A stretch of DNA of 64,000 nucleotides from Bacillota bacterium (GTDB taxonomy: Bacteria > Bacillota > Clostridia > Acetivibrionales > DTU013): assembly GCA_023412915.1 (NCBI GenBank), contig JAEZRE010000011.1, positions 29,145 through 93,144 of the forward strand, read 5' to 3'. How positions within the stretch are numbered: the stretch's first letter is position 1; every line of letters starts with the position of its first letter. Below are positions 1 to 8,891 of the stretch, in pieces. Made by a program: the position numbers and the translations under genes. The notes beneath the pieces are model-generated. The model was not told the origin of the DNA, searched no databases, and saw nothing but the letters and a program-made list of their open reading frames with translations.

Positions 1-176
1 CTATACGAATATCTTTCCTTTCGAACCGAAATGGAAAGCATGGGCGGCTCCGAATTGATGGTGCCGGCCCATCCTACCGTTATTATATTGGGCTTTCCCG
101 AAGCGTCGGCGCATGTCACCATGACGACCGGAACGGGATTGAGCATTGTCGACGGTTTCCAAACCTGTTTTGCCAT
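1..176 (-). CDS. Flavin reductase-like (flavoredoxin) domain protein, 3' part cut off
   Basis: The minus strand from position 176 encodes an N-terminus beginning MAKQVWKPSTMLNPVPVVMV, followed by motifs such as NIITVGWAGTINSEPP. This is the typical start of the FMN-binding flavin reductase-like / flavoredoxin family, whose members bind FMN and often act as flavin reductases or redox partners in anaerobes. An AAAGGAG ribosome-binding site lies 9 nt before the ATG. Only about 58 codons are in the window and the gene runs off the left edge, so its exact function is open. A terminator lies between it and the upstream ABC operon, so it is transcribed separately. Confidence 0.75.
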   Translation of the reverse strand, partial: MAKQVWKPSTMLNPVPVVMVTCADASGKPNIITVGWAGTINSEPPMLSISVRKERYSY

Positions 177-236
177 ATTGCAGTTACTCCTTTACCATAA
201 TTTTGATACCATTCCTGAAATTTAATTCTTTATACC

Positions 237-286
237 AAAAAAAACTCGCCGTGTCAATCACAAATATCATCATTGACACAGCGAGT
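237..286 (-). terminator. Rho-independent terminator of the ABC exporter operon
   Basis: A 15-bp near-perfect inverted repeat (ACTCGCCGTGTCAAT at 244-258 and ATTGACACAGCGAGT at 272-286) is followed, in the minus direction, by eight T residues (A run at 237-244). It sits just downstream of the permease gene ending at 318. Confidence 0.85.
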
Positions 287-317
287 CGGGATTCACATAT
301 AAATTGTTCCGTATTTT

Positions 318-1988
318 CTACGCTTCCATTTCACGGTATTTTCTTTCAGCCACAGCATAAAGTGCAAGCAGCGATAAAACTCCAAGAATGATCGATACTA
401 TACTGACCGCCACCAGTATCAGCGCGATGGAAATCCCAGCGAGCAGCATAATTGCGGTCACAGCGCCAAGCAGCAGCAGGATCACTATCGAAAGCAACAT
501 GCCCAATACGCCGTTCATATTCTGCTTGATTGCTTCCTGTTCGCTGTTCCAGATGAGCTTAGGGTGGAAAACGTCCAACAGCAGACTAAGCGCCACCATT
601 GGCACGGAAGCGATCAAGCCCGTCACTGCTGCCCCGATAACCCAGAGCATAGGCAGTTTGAAGAACGCGACCATAATGACCGCTGTCGTGACGACTCCTA
701 AAGCGGACGCCAGCATACTTACGATCAGCTTTGAATTTACCTGCTGTCTGGCGGATACCGGTATCATCTTGGTTATCCATATGGTCTGGCCTTCCCTCGA
801 AAGGGATGTGGACGCAACGAGGTTCATACCCGATGTGAACAGCATGAGCCCCAGCCCGCCCAGCAGTATATACGGGGTTATCGAAGGATTGTTCAGCTGT
901 TTGAACAACTCTATTATCTCAGGGTCGCTTCCCCTTATCATGAACATGGTAATTATGATAATTGGTCCTACGACAACGCCGGCAAGCCCGTTTAAAAGAT
1001 ATATCGGCGTCCTGACAAGCAGCTTCCATTCCCTTCCGGCCATTGCGTAAACAGGGTTCGAGACCCTCTCATACTGTTTGTCCATCTGCTCCGCCGTGAG
1101 GCTTTTCTTCTTCCGGGCAACTTCCTGTCCGGCCAGCAGCGCCTTGTAAAACACCAGGTTGGAAAGCCACAACAGCAGGGCGAACAACAATACGCACACG
1201 CCGATGAATAACAGAAGGTAACCAAGTCCCGGCAGACCATTCTCGGACAGTGCCCTGGTGGCCCATATGCTCGGAGGGAATTTGCTGCCTATCAACTCGA
1301 CAAACCCGGAGTTGACATAATTCTGTATCTCTTCGGTGGTCTTGGGGACCTTCTGCACGATCATGTTTATGCCAACGCCAGCGAAAAGCGCAAACAGTCC
1401 ACCCACAACAGCCAGCAAATCCTTATATCTTCTCAGGTTTACGAAACGCATAAGCACCATGATTAGAAGTGCTGCGACCGTCAACGGCAGTACCGGTATG
1501 GCGGCCAGCAACACAAGACCTTTGAGCCAGTACAGTATCCCCTGTGACGTTCCGATGCCGTAAATAATGATCGGCGGCAGCAGTATCGGCATGGAGGTCA
1601 GATACTCGTTGATCATGACGACCGCAAATTTTCCGCCTATTACTTCATACGGTTTCAGCGGCAGAGGCACATAGGTTTCAAGGTCTTTGGAGAAATAAAA
1701 TGTGCCCATGATATAAAACAGACCGAAGATAAGGATCACAATCTGGGAGAACATGAAGGCAATCGTCAGGATCATCTCGGGCTGCTTCGTCACAGTGCCG
1801 GCAGCGAACAAAGCCATCATCAGCGCCGTATACAGCACCAACAGCGGCAGAAACGACACTAAAATGACTGCGCCTATCAGTATAGGTTCCCAGGTTTTTT
1901 TCTTTTCACGTGTAAAACGGTATTTCAGTGCTGAAAAGCCATAGTTGACATTCAGCTGCATTTTCAAAAAAGCATTGAACGGTTTCAT
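318..1988 (-). CDS. ABC-2-type exporter permease, large polytopic membrane protein
   Basis: This 556-residue protein has about twelve hydrophobic segments and a positively charged N-terminus containing YRFTREKKKTWEP. It resembles the large putative ABC-exporter permeases of Firmicutes that pair with one cytoplasmic ATPase. A cytoplasmic loop near residues 290-320 separates two transmembrane blocks. Its ATG overlaps the stop of the upstream ATPase gene (ATGA, 1985-1988), so translation is coupled and the two form one transporter. The substrate cannot be read from sequence; export of a peptide, lipid or toxic compound is possible. A terminator follows directly. Confidence 0.8.
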   Translation of the reverse strand: MKPFNAFLKMQLNVNYGFSALKYRFTREKKKTWEPILIGAVILVSFLPLLVLYTALMMALFAAGTVTKQPEMILTIAFMFSQIVILIFGLFYIMGTFYFSKDLETYVPLPLKPYEVIGGKFAVVMINEYLTSMPILLPPIIIYGIGTSQGILYWLKGLVLLAAIPVLPLTVAALLIMVLMRFVNLRRYKDLLAVVGGLFALFAGVGINMIVQKVPKTTEEIQNYVNSGFVELIGSKFPPSIWATRALSENGLPGLGYLLLFIGVCVLLFALLLWLSNLVFYKALLAGQEVARKKKSLTAEQMDKQYERVSNPVYAMAGREWKLLVRTPIYLLNGLAGVVVGPIIIITMFMIRGSDPEIIELFKQLNNPSITPYILLGGLGLMLFTSGMNLVASTSLSREGQTIWITKMIPVSARQQVNSKLIVSMLASALGVVTTAVIMVAFFKLPMLWVIGAAVTGLIASVPMVALSLLLDVFHPKLIWNSEQEAIKQNMNGVLGMLLSIVILLLLGAVTAIMLLAGISIALILVAVSIVSIILGVLSLLALYAVAERKYREMEA

Positions 1989-2707
1989 TGTTCAGTCAAC
2001 TCCAAAAAGATATTTTCGAGTGAATCCTTGTTATCGCCGTGCCTGAGTTCATCCAGAGTGCCGATCGCCACAAGCTTGCCCTTGTTTATGATACCGATCC
2101 TGTCGCAGAGCTTTTCCGCGACTTCCAGTATATGTGTCGAGAAAAACACCGTATTGCCCTTGTCGCAATGCTCCCTCATCTGGGTTTTCAGCAGGTGCGC
2201 CGATTTAGGGTCGAGGCCGACCATAGGCTCGTCAAGTATCCAAACAGCCGGGTCGTGTATCAGCGCACCAGTAAGTGCAATTTTCTGCTTCATTCCGTGA
2301 GAATAGCTTTTAATCAGGTCCGAAGCCGCATCCTTCAGCTCGAACATGTCCAGAAAATATTCGATCCTTTGCCTGCGCAGGCCAGCCGGCACCTGATAAA
2401 CGTCAGCCATGAAATTCAGGTATTCCGTGCCCGTAAGCCTTTCATAAAGGTTCGGACTGTCCGGCACATACCCAATTTTTCTCTTTGCCCCCAAAGGGTC
2501 CTTCCTTATATCTGTTCCGTCGATCATGACCGCACCGTCGTCCGGGTTCAGAAGGCCTACTATCATTTTTATTGTCGTGGTTTTGCCAGCGCCGTTCGGC
2601 CCGAGGAAACCGAATATTTCACCCTTGTTCACCTTCAGGTCGAGGTTGTCCACTGCCTTTATGGAGCCCTTGTTATAGCTTTTTGAAATGTTTTGTATGT
2701 TTATCAT
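1985..2707 (-). CDS. ABC transporter ATP-binding protein
   Basis: A 240-residue ABC ATPase with Walker A GPNGAGKTT near residue 37, the signature region YSHGMKQKIALTGAL, Walker B VWILDEP and the switch histidine in FFSTHILE. It is the size of ABC-2 exporter ATPases with no fused membrane domain. It would energise the permease encoded just downstream with a 4-bp overlap. The ATG is preceded by GGGAGGAGCATT, a strong ribosome-binding site. The transported compound is unknown. Confidence 0.92.
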   Translation of the reverse strand: MINIQNISKSYNKGSIKAVDNLDLKVNKGEIFGFLGPNGAGKTTTIKMIVGLLNPDDGAVMIDGTDIRKDPLGAKRKIGYVPDSPNLYERLTGTEYLNFMADVYQVPAGLRRQRIEYFLDMFELKDAASDLIKSYSHGMKQKIALTGALIHDPAVWILDEPMVGLDPKSAHLLKTQMREHCDKGNTVFFSTHILEVAEKLCDRIGIINKGKLVAIGTLDELRHGDNKDSLENIFLELTEQ

Positions 2708-2777
2708 AATGCTCCTCCCGCAAATTTATCGATGTACGGCAAAACTAAAACCGCCGGGTGTTTTAACATTTTCAAAC

Positions 2778-2807
2778 ATTATACGATACGGTTCGGAAAA
2801 AAGTTAA
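2778..2807 (-). promoter_or_regulatory. Putative sigma-A promoter of the ABC operon
   Basis: On the minus strand a perfect TATAAT (2778-2783) is preceded, 18 bp upstream, by TTAACT (2802-2807). It lies about 70 bp upstream of the ATPase start. The -35 box is weak. Confidence 0.4.
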
Positions 2808-2822
2808 ATAAATTTTAAACAA

Positions 2823-3893
2823 TTATTCGACTACCAGATAGGCAGATCCGTCCACCCTTATCTGTTCCTCACTCTCAATGTTGACCGAAATTATTTCATA
2901 CCCGTCGGATATGATGTTTGACGCTATTCCCATATAAGACTGGAGAAGATCGCCGAACCCTATGCTGTGCTGGATATTCTTGCCCAGAATGCTGATTATG
3001 CCCGGTATCTTGCCTATATTCCTGATGTTACCCTTCTGCTTTATCAACTGCTGAAGAAAATCGAGTTGGTTCTTTTTACGCTGAGAATCCCCTATCTGCA
3101 TCATTGTGCCGTCCGCCCTGTAGCCCTGCCTGAACCTTACGAAGCCCTCGGCGTCTTCACCGTCAAGAAGCCTGCTTCCCTTTGGTATATGTATGTAAAG
3201 ATCCTGCATTGGGTCCTCGTAGTCCATATTATAAGGGACATACATTTTGACTCCTCCGAGATAATCGACCAGTTCCCTGAAGCCATCCGTATTGATCTTC
3301 ATATAATCGTCGGGCACGATCCCGAACTTTTCTCCTATCACATCCGCCAGAAAGCTTATTGAGCCGGAATCGAACCTTCCTTTATAGTCTATGAGCTTTC
3401 CGATATGATGGGCATAGTTTATCTTATACACACCGGGCACATGGGAAAGATCTGCGTCATCGAGTTTCGACAATATATCCTCATTGTATTCGATGTAAGT
3501 ATCTCTTGGGATCATTATCAGTTTAACCGTCTTATTTTTGCTGTCGATGCTCGCAATGCCGATCGTGTCGTAAAGGTTGCTTGTCTTATCCTGTCCGATT
3601 ATGAGAACGTTTTTTGTTCCTTCGTCCGTAAGCTGCTGCGAATAGGGCTCGCCTACCGTGATAGCATTCTTGTCGATTTGTGCGTTAGCCTGCCCTGATG
3701 GCAAGGCTGACCCGTTTTGATTTCCGTCTTCACCCGAATTTTGACCGGACGTACCCTGCTCAGCTGCTTCCGGTCTTCCGGACTGCCCGGTTCTTGTCCT
3801 GAGCACGCCGGTTTCGCATGCGACCATCAGGAGGATGATCCCGATCAGTGAAAAGATACATATCCATATTAGAATTTTGCGATTACTAGTCAT
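2823..3893 (-). CDS. LytR-CpsA-Psr (LCP) family cell-wall glycopolymer ligase
   Basis: A 356-residue protein with one N-terminal membrane anchor (about residues 6-26), a Gly/Ser/Asn/Gln-rich linker (about 35-75) and an extracellular LCP domain. LCP hallmarks are VLIIGQD, DTIGIASID, IPRDTYIEY and the arginine-rich VRFRQGYRADG stretch that binds the lipid pyrophosphate. The family transfers teichoic acids or polysaccharides from polyprenyl carriers to peptidoglycan at the outer membrane surface. GGAG lies about 8 nt before the ATG. It appears monocistronic; the 115 bp after its stop hold the ABC promoter. Which glycopolymer is attached cannot be told. Confidence 0.9.
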   Translation of the reverse strand: MTSNRKILIWICIFSLIGIILLMVACETGVLRTRTGQSGRPEAAEQGTSGQNSGEDGNQNGSALPSGQANAQIDKNAITVGEPYSQQLTDEGTKNVLIIGQDKTSNLYDTIGIASIDSKNKTVKLIMIPRDTYIEYNEDILSKLDDADLSHVPGVYKINYAHHIGKLIDYKGRFDSGSISFLADVIGEKFGIVPDDYMKINTDGFRELVDYLGGVKMYVPYNMDYEDPMQDLYIHIPKGSRLLDGEDAEGFVRFRQGYRADGTMMQIGDSQRKKNQLDFLQQLIKQKGNIRNIGKIPGIISILGKNIQHSIGFGDLLQSYMGIASNIISDGYEIISVNIESEEQIRVDGSAYLVVE

Positions 3894-4031
3894 TGGTCAT
3901 CTCCAAGAACTCCTGAAAAATAAGGTATAACTTACTAAAATGTGCATTACGTATACCATTATATTATATATATGTTTATGATTCTATTCAATTTGCAATT
4001 GTTAAAAATTAGTAAACGCCATAGTAGCAAG

Positions 4032-4109
4032 GTGGGGTCAAACAGATGATTGCAGCATTTGCAGGACACTACAGGCCGTAACCTGCTGCAGACACCCGCT
4101 TGACCCCAC
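4032..4109. repeat. 78-bp imperfect palindrome, possible REP-like element
   Basis: The arms GTGGGGTCAA (4032-4041) and TTGACCCCAC (4100-4109) are perfect inverted repeats. Complementarity continues inward with a few mismatches to TGCAGCA/TGCTGCA, giving arms of about 26 bp. There is no coding sequence. It lies in the 322-bp gap between the LCP start and the hydrogenase terminator; the rest of that gap (3894-4030) is AT-rich and probably holds the LCP promoter. Confidence 0.6.
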
Positions 4110-4122
4110 ATCACCAGCCTAT

Positions 4123-4160
4123 AAAACAAAAACCGGCGGGCACCTTACGATACCCGCCGG
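4123..4160 (-). terminator. Rho-independent terminator of the hydABC operon
   Basis: The stem CCGGCGGG/CCCGCCGG (4133-4160) has a 12-nt loop and a T-rich tail in the minus direction. It follows the hydA stop at 4216 and closes the operon that starts near 13.0 kb. Confidence 0.88.
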
Positions 4161-4215
4161 CAAAAATACTTCAATATTTTACTTTGAGTACACCCCGGCT
4201 ATTGCCGAAGTACCG

Positions 4216-5970
4216 TTATTCCTCGGGATAGTTCTCTCTTGCGACATAATGTGTATGCAGCAGTTCGTGTGACTTATGGCTTCCCGGATGGCCGAAATAC
4301 TCCTCATACATCTTTTTAACCGCAGGATTGTCCTGTGACTTTCTCATGGGCAGGCTTTCGTCTTCTTCATATATCGCTTTGGCCCTTTCGGAACGCAGGT
4401 CGATCCAGCTTCTTACCTGTGACGGCTGAATGGGCTGTCCGCCTCCCGTTACGCAGCCGCCGGGGCAGGCCATTACTTCAACGAAATGGTATTGCGCATC
4501 CCCGCTCTTCATCCTGTCGAGCAGCTTGCGGGCATTACCGGTACCATGGACAACAGCGGCCTTTATTTTCATACCGCCAGCCTCTACCGTTGCTTCCTTG
4601 ACCCCGTCAACACCTCTTACCACCTCGAACTCGAGCTTTTCGAGCGGTTTTCCTTCGAGCAGCTCGACCAGGTATCTCAACGCAGCTTCCATTACGCCGC
4701 CCGTCGCGCCGAATATAACTGCCGCGCCTGAGGCTTCTCCCATAGGATCGTCGAAATGTCTTTCAGGCAGCTCCGTAAAGTCGATACCGGCTTCCCGGAT
4801 CATCCTTGCAAGCTCTCTGGTAGTCAGTACGACATCTACGTCCTGGAAGCCCGAGGAATTCATTTCGGGACGCTGTACTTCGAACTTCTTTGCAGTACAG
4901 GGCATGATCGAAACTACGAATATCTTCGCAGGATCGATGCCCATTTTCTCGGCATAATAGGATTTCAATACAGCTCCGAACATTTCGTGCGGCGATTTGC
5001 AGGTCGAAAGATTTTCAAGGAATTCAGGATAGTTATGCTCGCAGAACTTTATCCAGCCTGGGCTGCAGGAGGTTATGACAGGCAGCTTGCCGCCGTTCTT
5101 TATCCTGTTTACGACCTCGGTTACTTCTTCCATAATAGTCAAGTCAGCTGCCGTATCGGTATCGAACACCTTCTTGAAGCCGAGGCGTCTGAGAGCAGCT
5201 ATCATATTGCTTGTGACCCTTGTTCCTATTGGCATCCCGAACTCTTCTCCCAACGCCACGCGTACAGCCGGCGCAGTCTGGACGACCACATGCAGGTCGG
5301 GGTTTGCAAGTGCTTCCCATACCTTGTCGGTATCATCCTTTTCTCTCAGAGCGCCGACAGGACATACGGTAATACACTGTCCGCAATTGATGCACGGCAC
5401 ATCGGCAAGCGACATATTGAAGGCCGAGCCTACTATCGTCTTGAAGCCTCTCTCATTGGTATCGATGACGCCGACCTTCTGTACGTTTTTGCACATGTTT
5501 ACGCAACGCCTGCAGAGTATGCATTTGTTTGGATCCCTGACTATGGAAGGCGACAGCTCGTCTATCGGATGATTTATCCTCTCGCCTTCAAAGCGCACAT
5601 CCTTGATATTCAGTTCTTCCGCGAGCTTCTGCAGTTCGCAGCTTCTACTCCTGAAACAGGTGAGGCATTTCTTGTCATGATTGGAAAGTATAAGCTCCAG
5701 CGTCACCTTTCTGGCTTCCCTGACTCTGGGCGTCTGTGTGTATATTTCAAGTCCTTCCGAAACAGGATATACGCACGCCGCCTGCAAGCTCCTGGCTCCC
5801 TTGATCTCGACCACGCACATTCTGCATGCGCCTATCTCGTTGATATCCTTTAAGAAGCAAAGGGTCGGGATATCGATGTTGGCGTATCTTGCAGCCTCCA
5901 GAACGGTATAATTCTTCGGGACCTGAATTTTTCGCGTGTCTATCGTAATATTGACCATTTCCGTACCCAT
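4216..5970 (-). CDS. hydA: [FeFe]-hydrogenase catalytic subunit of electron-bifurcating hydrogenase 1
   Basis: Catalyses 2H+ + 2e- = H2 in a cytoplasmic HydABC complex that uses reduced ferredoxin and NADH together. Counted from the chosen start (584 residues): N-terminal [2Fe-2S] domain (C38, C49, C52, C66), a His/Cys cluster (H98, C102, C105, C111), two [4Fe-4S] clusters (C150-C160 and C193-C203), then the H-cluster domain with TSCSPGW (300-306), MPCTAKKFE (356-364) and MACPGGC (500-506). This is the group A3 architecture. The longest frame starts at 5988, but the GGAGGG of that first codon region is itself the ribosome-binding site for the ATG at 5970, so 5970 is the better start. Last gene of its operon. 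Confidence 0.95.
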   Translation of the reverse strand: MGTEMVNITIDTRKIQVPKNYTVLEAARYANIDIPTLCFLKDINEIGACRMCVVEIKGARSLQAACVYPVSEGLEIYTQTPRVREARKVTLELILSNHDKKCLTCFRSRSCELQKLAEELNIKDVRFEGERINHPIDELSPSIVRDPNKCILCRRCVNMCKNVQKVGVIDTNERGFKTIVGSAFNMSLADVPCINCGQCITVCPVGALREKDDTDKVWEALANPDLHVVVQTAPAVRVALGEEFGMPIGTRVTSNMIAALRRLGFKKVFDTDTAADLTIMEEVTEVVNRIKNGGKLPVITSCSPGWIKFCEHNYPEFLENLSTCKSPHEMFGAVLKSYYAEKMGIDPAKIFVVSIMPCTAKKFEVQRPEMNSSGFQDVDVVLTTRELARMIREAGIDFTELPERHFDDPMGEASGAAVIFGATGGVMEAALRYLVELLEGKPLEKLEFEVVRGVDGVKEATVEAGGMKIKAAVVHGTGNARKLLDRMKSGDAQYHFVEVMACPGGCVTGGGQPIQPSQVRSWIDLRSERAKAIYEEDESLPMRKSQDNPAVKKMYEEYFGHPGSHKSHELLHTHYVARENYPEE

Positions 5971-6038
5971 ATCTAATTTTCCCTCCATTCGAACGTTTTA
6001 ATGGATATTCGCGCCTTTACTGCGCTAAACGTTCCCCC

Positions 6039-7841
6039 CTAAGCATTCTTGAATATCGCCTTGAACGGGCATTTGCTCATACAAGCGCCGCACTTGATGC
6101 ATTTTTCCTGATCTATCGTATAGGGCGCTTTCTTTTCGCCGCTGTTGCTTATTGCGCCCACCGGGCAATTCTTTGCGCAGATACCGCAGCTTCTGCACAG
6201 CTCCGCATTTATCACATAATTGAGCATGGACTTGCAGACGCCTGCCGGGCATTTTTTATCTTTTACATGAGCTTCATATTCATCCCTGAAATACCTGAGC
6301 GTACTGAGCACCGGGTTCGGAGCCGTCTGTCCGAGTCCGCACAGCGCAGATTCCTTTATATTTTTCGCAAGCAGTTCGAGCTTCTCGATGTCTCCCTCTT
6401 CACCCTTTCCGCTTGTGATCTTTTCCAGTATCTCGAGCATCCTCTTCGTTCCGATACGGCATGGCGGGCATTTTCCGCAGGATTCATCCACGGTGAATTC
6501 AAGGAAGAACCTCGCAATATCCACCATACAGGTATCTTCATCCATTACGATCATACCGCCCGAGCCCATCATCGAACCGATTTCAGTAAGCGTTTCGTAA
6601 TCTATCGGAATATCGAGCTTGCTTGCGGGAATGCATCCGCCCGAAGGTCCGCCCGTCTGAGCCGCCTTGAACTTCTTCCCGTTGGGTATGCCTCCTCCGA
6701 TATCGAAGACGACTTCTCTGACCGAAGTGCCTATAGGAACTTCGACAAGACCCGTATTGTTAATTTTTCCACCAAGTGCGAACACCTTGGTGCCCTTGCT
6801 CTTTTCGGTACCGATTTTTGCGAACCAATCGGCTCCCTGGTTGAAAATGACAGGTATATTGGCATAAGTCTCAACGTTGTTGAGGATGGACGGTTTCTGC
6901 CACAAGCCCTTTACTGCCGGGAACGGCGGTCTTGGCCTCGGCTCGCCGCGTTTACCTTCAATAGAGGTCATCAACGCGGTTTCTTCACCGCAGACGAAAG
7001 CGCCTGCGCCAAGTCTCAGCTCAATGTCGAAGCTGAAATTGGTACCGAAGATATTTTCTCCGAGCAGGCCATATTCCTTGGCCTGTTTTATTGCAATGTT
7101 AAGCCTCTTGACAGCGATAGGATATTCCGCTCTGACATATATATAACCCTGTCGGGATCCTATTGCATAGCCTGCGATAGTCATGGCTTCAAGTACGCTG
7201 TGAGGATCGCCCTCGAGGACGCTCCTGTCCATGAACGCTCCGGGGTCTCCTTCGTCCGCATTGCAGCATACATATTTTTCGTCGCCCACGGATTTGGAGG
7301 CAAATTCCCATTTCCTGCCCGTTGGGAAACCTGCTCCGCCTCTTCCTCTGAGTCCCGATTTTTTAACTTCTTCTATGACCTGTTCAGGCGTCATTTCCGT
7401 CAAAACCTTTGCAAGCGCCTTATAACCGTCATATGCTATATATTCGTCGATAATTTCGGGATTGATTACCCCGCAGTTCCTCAATGCGATCCTGACTTGC
7501 CTTTTGAAAAACTCAACGTTGTCAAGAGATTTTGAAGGATCGGCTTCTTCCTTGTTTCCTGCAAGCAGCCTCTTTACGACTCTGCCTTTGACAAGGTGTT
7601 CTTCGACAATCTCTTTTACATCCTCGACCCTTACCATGGTATACATTGCGCCTTCAGGATAAATGACAACGATCGGCCCCTCTGCGCACAATCCATGACA
7701 ACCGGTAATAACTATTTTTACTTCCTTGTCCAGCCCATTATTTTTGATCTGGGTTGCAAATTCCTGCTTTATTTTTTCAGAATTAGACGAAGTACATCCG
7801 GTACCGCCGCACACAAGTACATGCGCCCTGAAAAACTCCAT
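6039..7841 (-). CDS. hydB: NADH-binding flavoprotein subunit of bifurcating hydrogenase 1 (NuoF-like)
   Basis: A 600-residue HydB/HndC protein that binds FMN and NAD(H), the proposed site of electron bifurcation. It has an N-terminal thioredoxin-like ferredoxin segment (C11, C16, C48, C52), the NuoF core with GLRGRGGAGFPTG (163-175) and FVCGEETAL, the N3-type cluster ESCGKCPPCRIGT near 453-465, and a C-terminal two-cluster ferredoxin domain (CRSCGICAKNCP and CIKCGACMSKCP). The longest frame begins at 7907, but AAGGAGGG just before the ATG at 7841 and the conserved N-terminus support 7841. It lies 68 bp upstream of hydA. Contrast with the second operon, where the terminal ferredoxin domain is replaced by a GltD module. 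Confidence 0.95.
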   Translation of the reverse strand: MEFFRAHVLVCGGTGCTSSNSEKIKQEFATQIKNNGLDKEVKIVITGCHGLCAEGPIVVIYPEGAMYTMVRVEDVKEIVEEHLVKGRVVKRLLAGNKEEADPSKSLDNVEFFKRQVRIALRNCGVINPEIIDEYIAYDGYKALAKVLTEMTPEQVIEEVKKSGLRGRGGAGFPTGRKWEFASKSVGDEKYVCCNADEGDPGAFMDRSVLEGDPHSVLEAMTIAGYAIGSRQGYIYVRAEYPIAVKRLNIAIKQAKEYGLLGENIFGTNFSFDIELRLGAGAFVCGEETALMTSIEGKRGEPRPRPPFPAVKGLWQKPSILNNVETYANIPVIFNQGADWFAKIGTEKSKGTKVFALGGKINNTGLVEVPIGTSVREVVFDIGGGIPNGKKFKAAQTGGPSGGCIPASKLDIPIDYETLTEIGSMMGSGGMIVMDEDTCMVDIARFFLEFTVDESCGKCPPCRIGTKRMLEILEKITSGKGEEGDIEKLELLAKNIKESALCGLGQTAPNPVLSTLRYFRDEYEAHVKDKKCPAGVCKSMLNYVINAELCRSCGICAKNCPVGAISNSGEKKAPYTIDQEKCIKCGACMSKCPFKAIFKNA

Positions 7842-7928
7842 TTTGTTCCCTCCTTCGAATGCTATAGAGAAAATCCGCGCTACAGGCGCCAAATATCCTC
7901 CCTGCATAATTTGCTGTATATGATAGTT

Positions 7929-8306
7929 TTAGTTACCTTCACCTACGGCGGCCCCGATCGTAAGATCCGCGCACACCCTGCCGTTCACGATATGCTCCGT
8001 AACGACGCGCGCAGCCTTTTCTGCCGTCATCCTGACATAAGTGACCTTGTTTCCTTCCGCGTCATACACTTCAACGATCGGTTCAAGCCTGCAAACGCCG
8101 ATGCAGCCCGTCATTGTTACAGAAACATCCCTGAGCTGCCTTTTGCCGAGTTCTTCTACGAATGCATTCATAACCGGTCTCGCTCCGGCCGCTATACCAC
8201 AGGTCGCCATTCCGACAACTATGCGGATGCCGTCCTTGTTTTTCCTCATTTTGATTTCATCGAGAGTTTTATTCCTGATTGCTTCAAGTTCAGCTATCGA
8301 TTTCAT
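7929..8306 (-). CDS. HndB-like thioredoxin-fold ferredoxin subunit
   Basis: A 125-residue protein similar to the HndB subunit of NADP-reducing hydrogenases and to the N-terminal [2Fe-2S] segment of NuoF-type subunits. Visible motifs are GMATCGIAAGAR and MTGCIGVCRLEP. Only C36, C68 and C72 lie at the classical places; the partner cysteine normally found before C36 is absent, and a fourth cysteine is at C112. Whether it holds a normal [2Fe-2S] cluster is therefore uncertain. The ATG follows GGAGGTGTCTTGA and overlaps the upstream ATPase gene by 17 bp. Its position between HydC and HydB suggests a structural or electron-transfer role in the complex. Confidence 0.8.
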   Translation of the reverse strand: MKSIAELEAIRNKTLDEIKMRKNKDGIRIVVGMATCGIAAGARPVMNAFVEELGKRQLRDVSVTMTGCIGVCRLEPIVEVYDAEGNKVTYVRMTAEKAARVVTEHIVNGRVCADLTIGAAVGEGN

Positions 8307-8856
8307 TCAAGACACCTCCGAAAATTTCTTTGATTCCATCGTAGATATATCCCCTGAGCCACTTTACCACCTCGTACTCCGAAAGCGGTACGTCTCCCAG
8401 TATCCCGGCCGCCTCCCGCGAACTGAATTCGAACCTGGCGGCGCCGTTTTCGAGAATAAGCCGAATGTCTGCCCTGGGCCAGGCGGCTGCCATATCGGCG
8501 ATTACGCCTGCAAGGTCTCCGAGCGGCGGCCTGTCAATATTGGCGATCTCAAATTGCGCCCTGACCACGGTCCCCGCGCCCCGGTGGGATTTTATTTCAA
8601 AACTGCCTCCCGATCGTTCAGCAGAAGCTTTGAACAATGGGATACCCAAGCCTACCTTCCTTGTAGTTCTTGTTGTCGTAAACGGGTCGGTCACAACTGC
8701 AAGCAGTTTTTCATCCATCCCTGAGCCGTCGTCCTCGATGATCACAACCAGCATTCCCGTTTCGGGCTTCACGATGAGTTCCGCCCTTATCAGTCCCGCC
8801 TGCGCTGCCGTTGAATTCTGCATTATGTCAAGGATGTGCAGCGATAGATCTCTCAA
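8290..8856 (-). CDS. GHKL/HATPase-type ATP-binding protein
   Basis: A 188-residue protein with a histidine-kinase-like ATPase fold and no phospho-acceptor domain. The N box is near HILDIMQNS, the G1 box is EDDGSGMD, and a lid region is TTRKVGLGIPLF. The C-terminal 80 residues (after FEIANIDRPP) are specific to hydrogenase-linked homologues. Translation appears to begin at a TTG with GGGAGG 9 nt upstream. The gene recurs between the NuoE-like and ferredoxin genes in clostridial hydrogenase operons. A regulatory kinase or anti-sigma-like role is inferred; no activity can be read directly. Confidence 0.8.
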   Translation of the reverse strand: MRDLSLHILDIMQNSTAAQAGLIRAELIVKPETGMLVVIIEDDGSGMDEKLLAVVTDPFTTTRTTRKVGLGIPLFKASAERSGGSFEIKSHRGAGTVVRAQFEIANIDRPPLGDLAGVIADMAAAWPRADIRLILENGAARFEFSSREAAGILGDVPLSEYEVVKWLRGYIYDGIKEIFGGVLNEIDS

Positions 8857-8891
8857 ACGTGATTACCTCCCAAAGCTGAAAAACCCGGCAA

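Noticed and set aside
5971..5988. Upstream ATG of the hydA1 frame as the start
   Set aside because: The ribosome-binding sequence GGAGGG begins inside that codon region and is correctly spaced for the ATG at 5970.
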